Assembly (NCBI RefSeq): GCF_009828015.1
Contig: NZ_WTYG01000001.1
Span: 310,001 to 374,000, forward strand
Length of the DNA: 64,000 bases
Direction: 5' to 3'
From: Qipengyuania citrea
GTDB lineage: Bacteria > Pseudomonadota > Alphaproteobacteria > Sphingomonadales > Sphingomonadaceae
Part shown: positions 8,369 through 17,651 of the stretch, one piece after another
Numbering within the stretch: position 1 is the first letter of the stretch
Layout: the number at the start of each line of letters is the position of its first letter
The notes under the pieces: generated by a model
Seen by the model: the letters and a program-made list of their open reading frames with translations, nothing else
What the model was told of the DNA's origin: nothing
Databases searched by the model: none
Translations under genes and position numbers: made by a program

Positions 8369-9556
8369 ATGGACGGGCGCATGATCGATATGGCCGTGGT
8401 CGGCGGCGGCCTGGCGGGCGGATTGGCCGCGCTGGCAGTGCGCCGCGCCCATCCCGAGCTGAACGTAGCGATCTTCGAAGCGGGCGACAGCCTGGGCGGC
8501 AACCACCGCTGGAGCTGGTTCGCCAGCGATCTCGACGCTCCCGGGACGCAGCTCATGGCTGGCTTTGCCACGACCGAGTGGTCCGGCGGCTACGATGTCG
8601 CCTTTCCGGGCCATACGCGCCACTTGTCTTCGCCCTATCGTTCGCTCGCCAGCCGGGATTTCGATGCTGCGCTGCGCAGCGAACTGCCCGCAGCCGCCAT
8701 CCGCACGCAGGCACGCGCGGCAAAACTGGCCGCCGGCGGCGTCACGCTCGCCAGCGGTGAGCACATCGCCGCGCGCTGCGTGATCGATTGCCGCGATTTC
8801 ACCCCCTCGGCCCAGCTGCGCGGCGGGTGGCAGGTCTTCGTGGGACGGCATTTGCGGACACGGACCGCGCATGGCGTCGCCGATCCCATCGTCATGGATA
8901 CGCGCGTGGCCCAGCACGGGGCCTACCGCTTCGTCTACACCCTGCCGCTAGGCCCGAACGAGCTGTTCGTCGAGGACACCTATTACGCCGACGAACCCGC
9001 GCTCGATCGCGCGGCGCTGGAGGCGCGCATCGACCGCTATTGTACGGCGATGGGCTGGCACGGCGATCGGCTCGGCGGCGAAACCGGCGTGTTGCCGGTT
9101 ATTACCGGAGGCGATATCGCAGCCTACCGGGCGGCGCTCGGGGGTGCCGGCGTAGTTCGGTCGGGCGCGCGCGGCGGCTTCGTTCACCCGCTGACCAGCT
9201 ACACCCTGCCCTTCGCCGTGGCCAATGCCCTCGCCCTGGCCCGCCACGCGCGGCTGCCGGGCGACCAGCTTGCCGCGCTGTTCGAAGACCGGGCGCAGCG
9301 GCACTGGCAGGCGACGCGGTTCTATCGCAGCCTCGGCAGGATGCTGTTCGACGCTGCCGAGCCGGAGGAACGCTACCGGGTGTTCGAACGGTTCTATCGC
9401 CTGCGCGAACCCCTGATCGAACGATTCTACGCTGGAAATTCGAGCACGGCCGACAAGCTGCGCATCCTCTCGGGCAAGCCGCCCGTATCTGTCCCTGCCG
9501 CCATTCGCGCCTTGCTTGGCAAGGGCAGCCCGCTGGTCCATGAGAGGTCGCAATGA
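8369..9556 (+). CDS. crtY: Lycopene beta-cyclase CrtY
   Basis: 395 residues. A dinucleotide-binding motif opens the protein (AVVGGGLAGGLAALAV), and the cyclase signature FVEDTYYADEPALD lies near residue 195. A later GGDIAAYRAALGG and HPLTSYTLPFAVANA segment is typical of bacterial CrtY. The enzyme closes the ends of lycopene to form beta-carotene at the inner membrane. It heads the carotenoid operon and its stop overlaps the crtI start by four bases (ATGA). ATG 8381 (MIDMAVVGGG) is an alternative start. Confidence 0.95.
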   Translation: MDGRMIDMAVVGGGLAGGLAALAVRRAHPELNVAIFEAGDSLGGNHRWSWFASDLDAPGTQLMAGFATTEWSGGYDVAFPGHTRHLSSPYRSLASRDFDAALRSELPAAAIRTQARAAKLAAGGVTLASGEHIAARCVIDCRDFTPSAQLRGGWQVFVGRHLRTRTAHGVADPIVMDTRVAQHGAYRFVYTLPLGPNELFVEDTYYADEPALDRAALEARIDRYCTAMGWHGDRLGGETGVLPVITGGDIAAYRAALGGAGVVRSGARGGFVHPLTSYTLPFAVANALALARHARLPGDQLAALFEDRAQRHWQATRFYRSLGRMLFDAAEPEERYRVFERFYRLREPLIERFYAGNSSTADKLRILSGKPPVSVPAAIRALLGKGSPLVHERSQ

Positions 9557-11103
9557 ACACCGAAACTGCCATTCCCGTTACCCCGAGCGACAGCACCGAG
9601 CCGTTCGTCCCCGCCCCTACCGGCCGCACGGCCTGCGTCGTCGGTGCAGGCTTCGGCGGCCTTGCGCTCGCCATTCGCCTGCAATCGGCAGGCATCACCA
9701 CGACCGTCGTCGAAGCGCGCGACAAGCCCGGAGGGCGGGCCTATTACTGGGAGCGCGACGGTTTCACCTTCGATGCGGGCCCGACCGTCATCACCGATCC
9801 CGATTGCCTCAAGGAATTGTGGGCGCTGACCGGTCACGACATCGCTCGGGATGTCGAGCTGATGCCGGTCATGCCCTTCTACCGGCTCGCCTGGCCCGAC
9901 GGCACGCAGTTCGATTATTCGAACGACGAGGAACAGCTGTTCCGCGAAATAGCCCAGCTCAATCCCGCCGATGTTGCCGGCTACCAGCGGTTCCTCGAAT
10001 ATTCCGAAGCGGTCTACGAGGAAGGCTACGTCAAGCTTGGCCATGTGCCGTTCCTCGATTTCAAGTCCATGCTCAAGGCGGCTCCCGCACTGGCCAAGCA
10101 GCAGGCATGGCGCAGCGTCTATTCGATGGTGTCGAGCTATGTCGAAAACGAAAAGCTGCGCGAGGCGCTGAGCTTCCATACGCTGCTGGTCGGCGGCAAT
10201 CCGATGAAGACCAGCAGCATCTATGCGCTGATCCACAAGCTCGAAAAGGACGGCGGCGTATGGTGGGCCAAGGGCGGCACCAATCGCCTGATCGCCGGCA
10301 TGGTCGCGCATTTCGAGCGCATCGGCGGCACCGTGCGGCTGGGCGATCCGGTGGCGCAGGTGCACACGCTGGGCAAGCAGGTGACCGAGATCGAGACGCA
10401 GTCCGGCTGGCGCCAGCGGTTCGACGCGATCGCGAGCAATGCCGACATCATGCACAGCTACAAGGACCTGCTGGCCGGATCGAAGCGCGGCAAGGATTAC
10501 GCCAAGAGCCTGTCGCGCAAGAGCTTCAGCCCCAGCCTGTTCGTCGTCCACTTCGGCATCGAGGGAAGCTGGCCGGGTATTCCGCATCACATGATCCTGT
10601 TCGGTCCGCGCTACAAAGGCCTGCTCGAGGACATTTACGATCACGGCGTCCTGCCCGAGGATTTCTCGATCTATCTGCACCACCCCAGCGTCAGTGACGA
10701 CAGCATGGCGCCCGAGGGGATGAGCACTTTCTATGCGCTGGTGCCGGTGGCCCATATGGGCAAGCTGGCCGTCGACTGGGGGGAAATGGGACCGGTACTC
10801 GAGAAGCGCATTCTCGACGAACTCGGCCGGCGCCTGATCCCCGACATCCATTCGCGCATCGTGACCAAGTTCCATTACGCCCCGCGCGATTTCGCCGCCG
10901 ACCTTAACGCCCATATGGGCAGCGCCTTCAGCCTCGAGCCGGTGCTGACGCAAAGCGCGTGGTTCCGCGGGCACAATCGCGACGATGTGCTCGACAATTT
11001 CTACCTTGTCGGTGCGGGCACGCATCCCGGGGCGGGAATTCCGGGGGTGGTCGGCAGCGCCAAGGCAACTGCCGGATTGATGCTGGAAGATTTGGCAGTA
11101 TGA
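9553..11103 (+). CDS. crtI: Phytoene desaturase CrtI
   Basis: 516 residues. The N-terminal FAD-binding motif reads VVGAGFGGLALAIRLQSAG, followed by EARDKPGGRAYYWE and FDAGPTVITDP. The C-terminal carotenoid-oxidoreductase signature YLVGAGTHPGAGIPGV is complete. The enzyme converts phytoene to lycopene in bacterial carotenoid pathways. It overlaps crtY upstream and the LOG-family gene downstream by four bases each, so the whole set is probably translationally coupled. Confidence 0.97.
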   Translation: MNTETAIPVTPSDSTEPFVPAPTGRTACVVGAGFGGLALAIRLQSAGITTTVVEARDKPGGRAYYWERDGFTFDAGPTVITDPDCLKELWALTGHDIARDVELMPVMPFYRLAWPDGTQFDYSNDEEQLFREIAQLNPADVAGYQRFLEYSEAVYEEGYVKLGHVPFLDFKSMLKAAPALAKQQAWRSVYSMVSSYVENEKLREALSFHTLLVGGNPMKTSSIYALIHKLEKDGGVWWAKGGTNRLIAGMVAHFERIGGTVRLGDPVAQVHTLGKQVTEIETQSGWRQRFDAIASNADIMHSYKDLLAGSKRGKDYAKSLSRKSFSPSLFVVHFGIEGSWPGIPHHMILFGPRYKGLLEDIYDHGVLPEDFSIYLHHPSVSDDSMAPEGMSTFYALVPVAHMGKLAVDWGEMGPVLEKRILDELGRRLIPDIHSRIVTKFHYAPRDFAADLNAHMGSAFSLEPVLTQSAWFRGHNRDDVLDNFYLVGAGTHPGAGIPGVVGSAKATAGLMLEDLAV

Positions 11104-11693
11104 CGCGCGGGATGAACCGTCTCGCCATCTATTGCGGCTCCGCCTCGCCCGATGATCCGCGCTATATCCAGCTCGCCTACGATGTGGGCAAGCGCCTCGC
11201 CGAACGCGGTATCGGCGTGGTCTATGGCGGCGGCCGGCTCGGCCTGATGGGCGCCACCGCGCGCGGTGCGCTGGAGGCCGGCGGCGAAGTGATTGGCGTC
11301 ATTCCCGAGGCACTGGCCAGTTCGGAAGTCGCCAATCACGATTGCACCGAACTTTACACCGTGGGCGGCATGCACGAGCGCAAGCAGCGGTTCACCGACC
11401 TGTCGGACGGCTTCATCACGATCCCCGGTGGCGTCGGGACGATGGACGAACTGTGGGAGGCGATGAGCTGGGCGCAGCTTGGCTATCACGACAACCCGGT
11501 CGGCTTGCTCAATGCCTTCGGCTTTTACGACGAGCTGATCGCCTTCAACCGCAAGATGGCGGAAGTCGGTTTCGTCCGCCCAGTGCACCAGAGCATCCTC
11601 GTGCACGACGATACACTGGACGGATTGCTTGGCAGAATGGCAGCCTACGAACCGCACACGCCGATCTTCCAGATGAAGGCCGACGACCTCTGA
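11100..11693 (+). CDS. LOG family protein (cytokinin riboside 5'-monophosphate phosphoribohydrolase-like)
   Basis: 197 residues from the ATG that overlaps the crtI stop. It contains the full LOG signature: GVVYGGGRLGLMG at residues 39-51 and PGGVGTMDE at residues 109-117. Family members hydrolyse N6-modified AMP to the free base, or nucleoside monophosphates more generally. The fold is Rossmann-like and the protein is cytosolic. Its position inside the carotenoid operon, coupled to crtI on one side and to crtB on the other, is the notable point. Any link to isoprenoid supply (isopentenyl groups are common to cytokinins and carotenoids) is speculation. Confidence 0.92.
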   Translation: MTRGMNRLAIYCGSASPDDPRYIQLAYDVGKRLAERGIGVVYGGGRLGLMGATARGALEAGGEVIGVIPEALASSEVANHDCTELYTVGGMHERKQRFTDLSDGFITIPGGVGTMDELWEAMSWAQLGYHDNPVGLLNAFGFYDELIAFNRKMAEVGFVRPVHQSILVHDDTLDGLLGRMAAYEPHTPIFQMKADDL

Positions 11694-12712
11694 GCAAACC
11701 CCGCACCCTGGTCCAGTCGCGGTACCTGCGGCCCACCCCGACCCGCGCGGGTGGCGGCCGCGATCGCGCGATCCTGGTCGACAAATCGCTCGAATCGATC
11801 GAACAGGGTTCGCACAGCTTTGCCGCAGCTTCGAAACTGTTCGACAAGGCAACCCGCGAACGCAGCTGGCTGCTGTACGCCTGGTGCCGCCGGTGCGACG
11901 ACATCGCGGACAATCAGGACAAGGGCGGGCCACTGGGCGACCAGGGCAACATGAAGGATGCGGAAGACCGCGTGCAGGCCCTGCGCGTGCTGACCAAACG
12001 CGCATTCGAGGAACAGCCCACCGCCGATGCCGCTTTCGACGCGTTCGGCCTGGTCGCCGACGAATGCGGCCTGACGCTGGCCGAAGCCAACGACGTGATC
12101 GCCGGCTTCGCGCTCGATGCGACACGCTGGACCCCGAACACCGAAGCGGACATGCTGCGATATTGCTACCATGTCGCGGGTGCGGTCGGCATCATGATGG
12201 CGCGGATCATGGGGGTGCATCCCGACGATGGCGAAACGCTGGACCGGGCCTGCGACCTCGGCCTCGCTTTCCAGATGGCCAATATCGCGCGCGACATCGT
12301 CGAAGATGCAGAAGCCGATCGCTGTTACCTGCCGCAAAAATGGCTTGAGGAAATGGGCTGGCAACAGGGCGAACACGCCCTGCCCGAAAACCGCTTTCGC
12401 CTCGCCAGCCTGATGCCGCGCCTGATCGCCCTGATGGAGAAGCACGAGGCGGCGGCCAAGCTCGGCGCGCGGAAATTGCGCTTCCGCCAGCGCTGGGCAG
12501 TGCTGTCCGCCGCGCGGATCTACGGCGCGATCGGCCGCAAGGTCCTGAACCGGGGCCAGCTGGCGTGGGATACTCGCACGCGCGTTTCGGCCCCCGAAAA
12601 GATGTGGCACATGGTCGCCGCGTTCTTCGAAGCGGTCCGTAACCGCCCGCCCCCGCCCGCGGAGCCGATCACCTGGAGCCGGCACGACTTCAAGCCGCTG
12701 GCCGGCTGGTAG
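11690..12712 (+). CDS. crtB: Phytoene synthase CrtB, apparent CTG start
   Basis: About 340 residues of squalene/phytoene synthase. The two aspartate-rich motifs are CDDIADN (Asp70-Asp74) and RDIVEDAEAD (Asp202-Asp206), with SFAAASKLFDKATRE before the first. The enzyme condenses two geranylgeranyl diphosphates to phytoene. The homologous sequence runs back to LSKPRTLVQSRYL, where CTG at 11690 overlaps the LOG stop codon. No ATG, GTG or TTG exists in frame between there and codon 88, which lies beyond the first catalytic motif. AAGG about 10 bases upstream can act as the ribosome binding site. A CTG start coupled to the LOG gene is the simplest reading. Confidence 0.9.
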   Translation: MSKPRTLVQSRYLRPTPTRAGGGRDRAILVDKSLESIEQGSHSFAAASKLFDKATRERSWLLYAWCRRCDDIADNQDKGGPLGDQGNMKDAEDRVQALRVLTKRAFEEQPTADAAFDAFGLVADECGLTLAEANDVIAGFALDATRWTPNTEADMLRYCYHVAGAVGIMMARIMGVHPDDGETLDRACDLGLAFQMANIARDIVEDAEADRCYLPQKWLEEMGWQQGEHALPENRFRLASLMPRLIALMEKHEAAAKLGARKLRFRQRWAVLSAARIYGAIGRKVLNRGQLAWDTRTRVSAPEKMWHMVAAFFEAVRNRPPPPAEPITWSRHDFKPLAGW

Positions 12713-12787
12713 AGGCCACCGCTCGTCCTTGCCAATCGGCAGCGACGGGAGTTTCCTTTTCCCCCGGCGGAAGCTAGTCCCCGCCGC

Positions 12788-14659
12788 ATGATTGCAAAGC
12801 TCCTCATCGCCAATCGCGGCGAAATCGCCTGCCGCATCATCCGCACCGCGCGCGCAATGGGTATTGCCACGGTTGCGGTCTATTCGGACGCCGACGCCCG
12901 CGCACTGCATGTGCGGCAAGCCGATGAGGCGGTGCATATCGGCCCCTCACCTGCCGCCGAAAGCTATCTCGTGGGCGACAAGATCATCGCTGCGGCCAAG
13001 CAGACCGGCGCGGACGCGATCCACCCGGGCTACGGCTTCCTGTCCGAAAACGCCGGTTTTGCGCAGGCCGTGATCGACGCGGGGCTGATCTGGGTCGGCC
13101 CCAAGCCGGCGAGCATCGAGGCGATGGGGCTCAAGGATGCCGCCAAGACGCTGATGATGGAAGCGGGCGTCCCGGTCACGCCCGGCTATCTCGGCACCGA
13201 CCAGTCGGCCGAACGGCTGAAGAAGGAAGCCGACGCCATCGGCTATCCCGTGCTGATCAAGGCGGTCGCGGGCGGCGGCGGCAAGGGTATGCGGAAGGTC
13301 GACAAGGCCGAAGACTTCGAAGCAGACCTGCAAAGTTGCCGCCGCGAAGCCAAGGCCAGCTTTTCCAACGATGAAGTGCTGCTGGAAAAATGGATCACCT
13401 CGCCCCGCCATATCGAGGTGCAGGTGTTCGGCGACAGCCACGGCAATGTCGTCCACCTGTTCGAACGCGACTGCAGCCTCCAACGCCGCCACCAGAAGGT
13501 GATCGAGGAAGCCCCGGCCCCGGGCATGGACGAGGCGACGCGCGAGGAAATCTGCGCCGCCGCCGTGCGCGCCGCCAAGGCGGTCGATTACGAAGGCGCG
13601 GGCACGATCGAATTCATCGCCGATGCCAGCGAAGGGCTGCGCGCCGACCGCATTTTCTTCATGGAAATGAACACCCGCCTGCAGGTCGAGCATCCGGTGA
13701 CCGAGGAAATCACCGGGGTCGACCTGGTCGAATGGCAGCTGCGCGTGGCTGCCGGCGAACCGATCCCGCTCCAGCAGGAAGACCTTGCCATCACCGGCCA
13801 TGCGATCGAGGCCCGGCTCTATGCCGAGGACCCGAGCAGCGGATTCCTGCCCTCGACCGGCCCGCTCGACCATTTCGACCTTGGTAGCGAAGGGCGCATT
13901 GAGACCGGGGTGGCCGAAGGCGACATGATCTCACCGCATTACGATCCCATGGTCGCCAAGCTCGTCGTGTGGGAAAAGACCCGGGCGGACGCGATCGAGG
14001 CCCTGGCCGATATCGCCGAAAGCGTCGAGGTCTGGCCGGTCAAGACCAACGCCGCCTTCCTCGCCAACGCCCTGCTGGAAGACGATTTCGTCGAAGCCCA
14101 GCTCGACACCGGATTCATCGAACGCAAGCTCGACCGGCTGGTCGGCGACGATGCGCCCGATGATGCGATCTGGCAGGCTGCCGCCGACTTTACGGTCCTC
14201 GACGCGATCGAGGAGAACGCCCCCCGCCCGATCGGTTTCCGGCTCAATGCGGATCCGCGGGTCGCCGCGACCCTGTTCCACAAGGGCGAAAGCCGCACGG
14301 TCGACGTCATCGGCGAACGCGGCGCCGCGCATGCCACAGGTTTCGTCGAAGATGCGCGCACGGTGGTCTTTGCCGATGGTCAGAGTTTCGAGTTCGCGCT
14401 GGAAAGCCGCGGCAGCGGCGCGGCGGCGGCCGGTAGCGGTGCTATCCTCGCCCCGATGCCAGGCAAGGTCATCGCGGTCGATGTGGCCGAGGGCGACCGG
14501 GTGACTGCGGGACAGCGGCTGATGGTGCTCGAGGCGATGAAGATGGAACACGCGCTGACCGCGCCGTTCGACGGCACCGTGACCGAGCTTTCGGCCGCAA
14601 CCGGCGGACAGGTGCAGGTCGAGGCCGTGCTGTGCGTGGTGGAGCCTGCAGAGGAATAA
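12788..14659 (+). CDS. Biotin-dependent acyl-CoA carboxylase, alpha (biotin carboxylase + biotin carrier) subunit
   Basis: 623 residues. The biotin carboxylase part opens LLIANRGEIACRIIRTA and holds the ATP-grasp loop AVAGGGGKGMRKV and the MNTRLQVEHPVTEEITGVD signature. The C-terminal biotinyl domain has LEAMKMEHALTAPFDG, with the lysine that carries biotin. The alpha-subunit layout matches methylcrotonyl-, propionyl- and geranyl-CoA carboxylases. The substrate is not decided by sequence, although branched-chain amino-acid breakdown is likely. The carboxyltransferase partner follows after about 110 bp containing a REP-like element. Confidence 0.94.
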   Translation: MIAKLLIANRGEIACRIIRTARAMGIATVAVYSDADARALHVRQADEAVHIGPSPAAESYLVGDKIIAAAKQTGADAIHPGYGFLSENAGFAQAVIDAGLIWVGPKPASIEAMGLKDAAKTLMMEAGVPVTPGYLGTDQSAERLKKEADAIGYPVLIKAVAGGGGKGMRKVDKAEDFEADLQSCRREAKASFSNDEVLLEKWITSPRHIEVQVFGDSHGNVVHLFERDCSLQRRHQKVIEEAPAPGMDEATREEICAAAVRAAKAVDYEGAGTIEFIADASEGLRADRIFFMEMNTRLQVEHPVTEEITGVDLVEWQLRVAAGEPIPLQQEDLAITGHAIEARLYAEDPSSGFLPSTGPLDHFDLGSEGRIETGVAEGDMISPHYDPMVAKLVVWEKTRADAIEALADIAESVEVWPVKTNAAFLANALLEDDFVEAQLDTGFIERKLDRLVGDDAPDDAIWQAAADFTVLDAIEENAPRPIGFRLNADPRVAATLFHKGESRTVDVIGERGAAHATGFVEDARTVVFADGQSFEFALESRGSGAAAAGSGAILAPMPGKVIAVDVAEGDRVTAGQRLMVLEAMKMEHALTAPFDGTVTELSAATGGQVQVEAVLCVVEPAEE

Positions 14660-14668
14660 TCTCCTTCC

Positions 14669-14757
14669 GTCACCCTGAACTTGTTTCAGGGTCCATTTCG
14701 CCGCATGCATCTTCGCACGAAGCCGAAGAATGGATGCTGAAACAAGTTCAGCATGAC
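14669..14757. repeat. REP-like palindromic element with two nested hairpins
   Basis: Two 29-base arms (14669-14697 and 14729-14757) are inverted copies of each other except at two triplets. In the left arm CCC pairs with GGG around TGAACTTGTTTCA. In the right arm the same positions are TGC and GCA. Each arm therefore folds on its own (CCCTGAA/TTCAGGG; TGCTGAA/TTCAGCA) and the differences are compensatory, the pattern expected of a mobile REP/MITE-type repeat. It lies between the two carboxylase subunit genes and supplies an ATG (14753) in frame with the downstream gene. Confidence 0.8.
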
Positions 14758-14767
14758 GGGAGTGGTT

Positions 14768-16318
14768 TTGAGCTGGGAAGCTGAACTCGAGGAACTGCGC
14801 CGGCGCGAGGCGTTGGCCGAGCAGATGGGCGGACCCGACAAGGTCGCTCGCCAGCATGGCCGGGGCAAGATGGATGCCCGCGCCCGGCTCGCCGCGCTCT
14901 GTGATGATGGCACCTTCCGCGAAATCGGCAAGATCGCGGGCAAGGCCAGCTACGACGAAGACGGCAATCTCGAAACCGTCCTTCCTGCCCCCTTCCTGTT
15001 CGGCAAGGCCCGGATCAACGGCCGCCCGGTCGTTGCCACTGCCGACGATTTCACCATTCGCGGCGGCGCGGCGGATGCCGGGATCAGCCGCAAGATGGTC
15101 CAGGCCGAAAAGATGGCTCACGAGCTCAAGCTGCCGATCATCCGCATGATCGACGGCACGGGCGGCGGCGGCAGCATCAAGACGCTCGAACAGATCGGCG
15201 CGACCTATATCCCTGCGGTCCCCGGCTGGGGCGACGTGGTGACCAATCTCGACACCGTGCCGGTGGTCGCGCTTGCTCTCGGACCCACCGCGGGTCTGGG
15301 TGCGGCGCGCGTGGTGGCGAGCCATTATTCGGTCATGGTCAAGGGCCTCAGCCAGATCTTCGCGGCCGGCCCCGCGGTGGTCGATGGGCTCGGCGAAGGT
15401 TACAAGGGATCGGCCGACCACCAGCAGGCCAAGGAGGACCTCGGCGGCAGCGCCATCCATACACGCAACGGCGTGGTCGATGACGAAGTGGCCAGCGAGG
15501 CCGAGGCCTTCGCCCGCGCTCAGCATTTCCTCGCCTTCATGCCCGAACATGTCGGCCAGCTTGCCCGCCGGTCCAATTGCACCGATCCGGTCCACCGGCG
15601 CGAGGAGGCGCTGCTGGACCTCGTCCCGCGCGATCCGAAGGCGGTCTATTCGATGCGCCGCTGCATGGAGATGGTGTTCGACCAAGGCACCGTGTTCGAA
15701 ATCGGCCGCATGTGGGGCCGCGCCTGCATCACCGCGCTCGCCCGGCTCGACGGCTGGCCGGTGGCGGTGCTTGCCAGCGACCCGTCCTATCTCGGCGGCT
15801 CATGGGATGCGAAATCGAGCGAGAAGGTTGAGCGCTTCGTCAAGCTGGCGGACCAGTTCCGCCTGCCGATCGTCCATCTGGTCGACAATCCCGGCTTCAT
15901 GATCGGACGCGAAGCGGAAATGGCAGGGACGATCCGCTACGGGGTGCAGGCAATGAACGCGGTCTACAAGGCCAGCGTCCCGCTCGCCTCGGTCGTCCTG
16001 CGCCGCGCCTACGGGATTGCGGGCAGCGCCATGTCGAATGCCGAAACCTACCAATACCGGTTCTGTTGGCCGTCGGGTGACTGGGGCAGCCTGCCGATCG
16101 CGGGCGGTCTGGAAGTGGCCTACAAGTCCGAACTCGAAGCCGCCGCCGACCCGGAAGCCGAACTTGCAGCGATCCGCGCGCGGCTCGACCAGGTCACCTC
16201 GCCCTTCCGCAGCGCCGAACGCTTCAATGTCGAGGACATCATCGACCCGCGCGACACCCGTCCCTTGCTGTGTGAATATGCCGAGCTTGCGTGGCGCAGG
16301 CTGGCCAGCGAAGCCTAG
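14768..16318 (+). CDS. Acyl-CoA carboxylase carboxyltransferase (beta) subunit
   Basis: About 516 residues of the crotonase-like carboxyltransferase family, starting (M/L)SWEAELEELRRREALAEQ. It has the two expected lobes: an N-terminal lobe with RMIDGTGGGGSIKTLEQIG and LALGPTAGLGAARVVASH, and a C-terminal lobe with IVHLVDNPGFMIG and the AYGIAGSAMSNAETY segment. It transfers carboxyl from carboxybiotin of the upstream alpha subunit to an acyl-CoA. I prefer TTG 14768, which has GGGAG at ideal spacing. ATG 14753 lies inside the REP-like element with no ribosome binding site. The last codons overlap the convergent Bcr/CflA gene by four bases. Confidence 0.92.
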   Translation: MSWEAELEELRRREALAEQMGGPDKVARQHGRGKMDARARLAALCDDGTFREIGKIAGKASYDEDGNLETVLPAPFLFGKARINGRPVVATADDFTIRGGAADAGISRKMVQAEKMAHELKLPIIRMIDGTGGGGSIKTLEQIGATYIPAVPGWGDVVTNLDTVPVVALALGPTAGLGAARVVASHYSVMVKGLSQIFAAGPAVVDGLGEGYKGSADHQQAKEDLGGSAIHTRNGVVDDEVASEAEAFARAQHFLAFMPEHVGQLARRSNCTDPVHRREEALLDLVPRDPKAVYSMRRCMEMVFDQGTVFEIGRMWGRACITALARLDGWPVAVLASDPSYLGGSWDAKSSEKVERFVKLADQFRLPIVHLVDNPGFMIGREAEMAGTIRYGVQAMNAVYKASVPLASVVLRRAYGIAGSAMSNAETYQYRFCWPSGDWGSLPIAGGLEVAYKSELEAAADPEAELAAIRARLDQVTSPFRSAERFNVEDIIDPRDTRPLLCEYAELAWRRLASEA

Positions 16319-17586
16319 GTTTCCTCGACATCCGGATCGGGCGGCCCGAACAGCGCACCGCGTTCGGAAAAGAGCACCAGCAGCAGGCTGACGGTGGCCG
16401 TGACCAGCAGCGCCAGCGCCAGCGGACGCGCGGTGCCGTCATAGGCATAGCCGATACCCGCGCCCAGCAGCGCCCCGGTGGTCATGCGCAGGAAGCTCTG
16501 TGCACTCGACGCGGCGCCCGCAATGTGCCGGAACGGCTGCATCGCGATCGAACCGAAATTGGCCCCGATGAAACCGAGCAGGCTCATGTTAGCCGCCATC
16601 AGCGGGATGAAGGTCCACAGGCTTTCGTTCGGCTGGTAGGCGAACCACAATTGCAGCCCGGCGACGAAGATGAATACGAACAGCGCGGTATGGCTGACGC
16701 GGCGCGCGCCAAGCCGTTCGACGATGCGGCTGTTCGACCAGTTCGCCAGCGCCATGCAGCCCGCACACAGCGCGAACAGCAGCGGGAACATGTCACCCGC
16801 CCCGAAAGCCTCGCCGATGAGCTGCTGCGAGGAATTGATGAAGCCGAACAACCCGCCGAACACCAGTGCACTTGCCAGCGTGTAGCCCATGGTCGAGCGC
16901 AGCGTGACAGCGCTGCGCATGTTGCGCGCGATGACCGCGATATCGATCCGCTGCCGGTCGCTTTCATGCAGCGTTTCGGGCAGGCGGATATAAACCCAGA
17001 CCGACATCAGCGACCCGAACACCGCCATCGTCACAAAGATCCAGCGCCAGTCGCCCAGCAACAACAGCACGCCCTGCCCGATGCTCGGCGCGACGGCGGG
17101 GACCAGCAGGAAGATGACGAAGATCAGGCTCATCATCCGGGCCATCTTGTCGCCGCCCACCCGGTCGCGGATGATGGCCGGCGGCAGCGCGATGATGCCT
17201 GCTGCAAAGAAACCCTGCAGCGCACGCAGCACGATCATGGAGGTGAAATCGGTGACCAGCGCGCAGCCGAGCGACAGCACGATGTAGAAGCCCAGCGCGG
17301 TAAACAGCACCGGCCGGCGACCGAAGCGATCGGCGAAGGCCCCCGGAATCAGCGTCCCGATGCCGGCCGCGAGCAAATAGACCCCGACGATGAACTGGCG
17401 ATCGTTGCCCACGGCGCCCAATGACAGGGCGAGATCGTCTAGCGCGGGGAGGATCGCATCGATGCCGAAGGCATTGCAGGCCATCAGTAAGGCCATCATC
17501 GCGATAAGTTCACGCTCGCCGATGCGTTTGACCGGGGTCGCCCCGGCTATCGGGCGTTCGCCGCCGGCAAGGGGATCGCTTCGCAT
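16315..17586 (-). CDS. Bcr/CflA-type multidrug efflux MFS transporter
   Basis: About 423 residues with twelve predicted membrane segments. MFS motif A appears as GAFADRFGRRPV between helices 2 and 3, and the early NAFGIDAILPALDDL segment matches the drug:H+ antiporter-1 (Bcr/CflA) group with its conserved aspartate in helix 1. The family exports drugs such as bicyclomycin and chloramphenicol; the substrate here is unknown. ATG 17586 was chosen over a GTG two codons upstream. The gene is divergent from dinB across 65 bp and convergent with the carboxyltransferase gene. Confidence 0.9.
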   Translation of the reverse strand: MRSDPLAGGERPIAGATPVKRIGERELIAMMALLMACNAFGIDAILPALDDLALSLGAVGNDRQFIVGVYLLAAGIGTLIPGAFADRFGRRPVLFTALGFYIVLSLGCALVTDFTSMIVLRALQGFFAAGIIALPPAIIRDRVGGDKMARMMSLIFVIFLLVPAVAPSIGQGVLLLLGDWRWIFVTMAVFGSLMSVWVYIRLPETLHESDRQRIDIAVIARNMRSAVTLRSTMGYTLASALVFGGLFGFINSSQQLIGEAFGAGDMFPLLFALCAGCMALANWSNSRIVERLGARRVSHTALFVFIFVAGLQLWFAYQPNESLWTFIPLMAANMSLLGFIGANFGSIAMQPFRHIAGAASSAQSFLRMTTGALLGAGIGYAYDGTARPLALALLVTATVSLLLVLFSERGALFGPPDPDVEET

Positions 17587-17651
17587 CTGCACAAAATGTC
17601 AGGTGGCGGACAAGGTTCCGCTTTGCAACCCGCAGGGCTATCTAATCGCGC

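Noticed and set aside
14753-14767. ATG 14753 as the start of the carboxyltransferase subunit
   Set aside because: It sits in the REP-like element without a ribosome site. The homologous N-terminus begins at TTG 14768 behind GGGAG.
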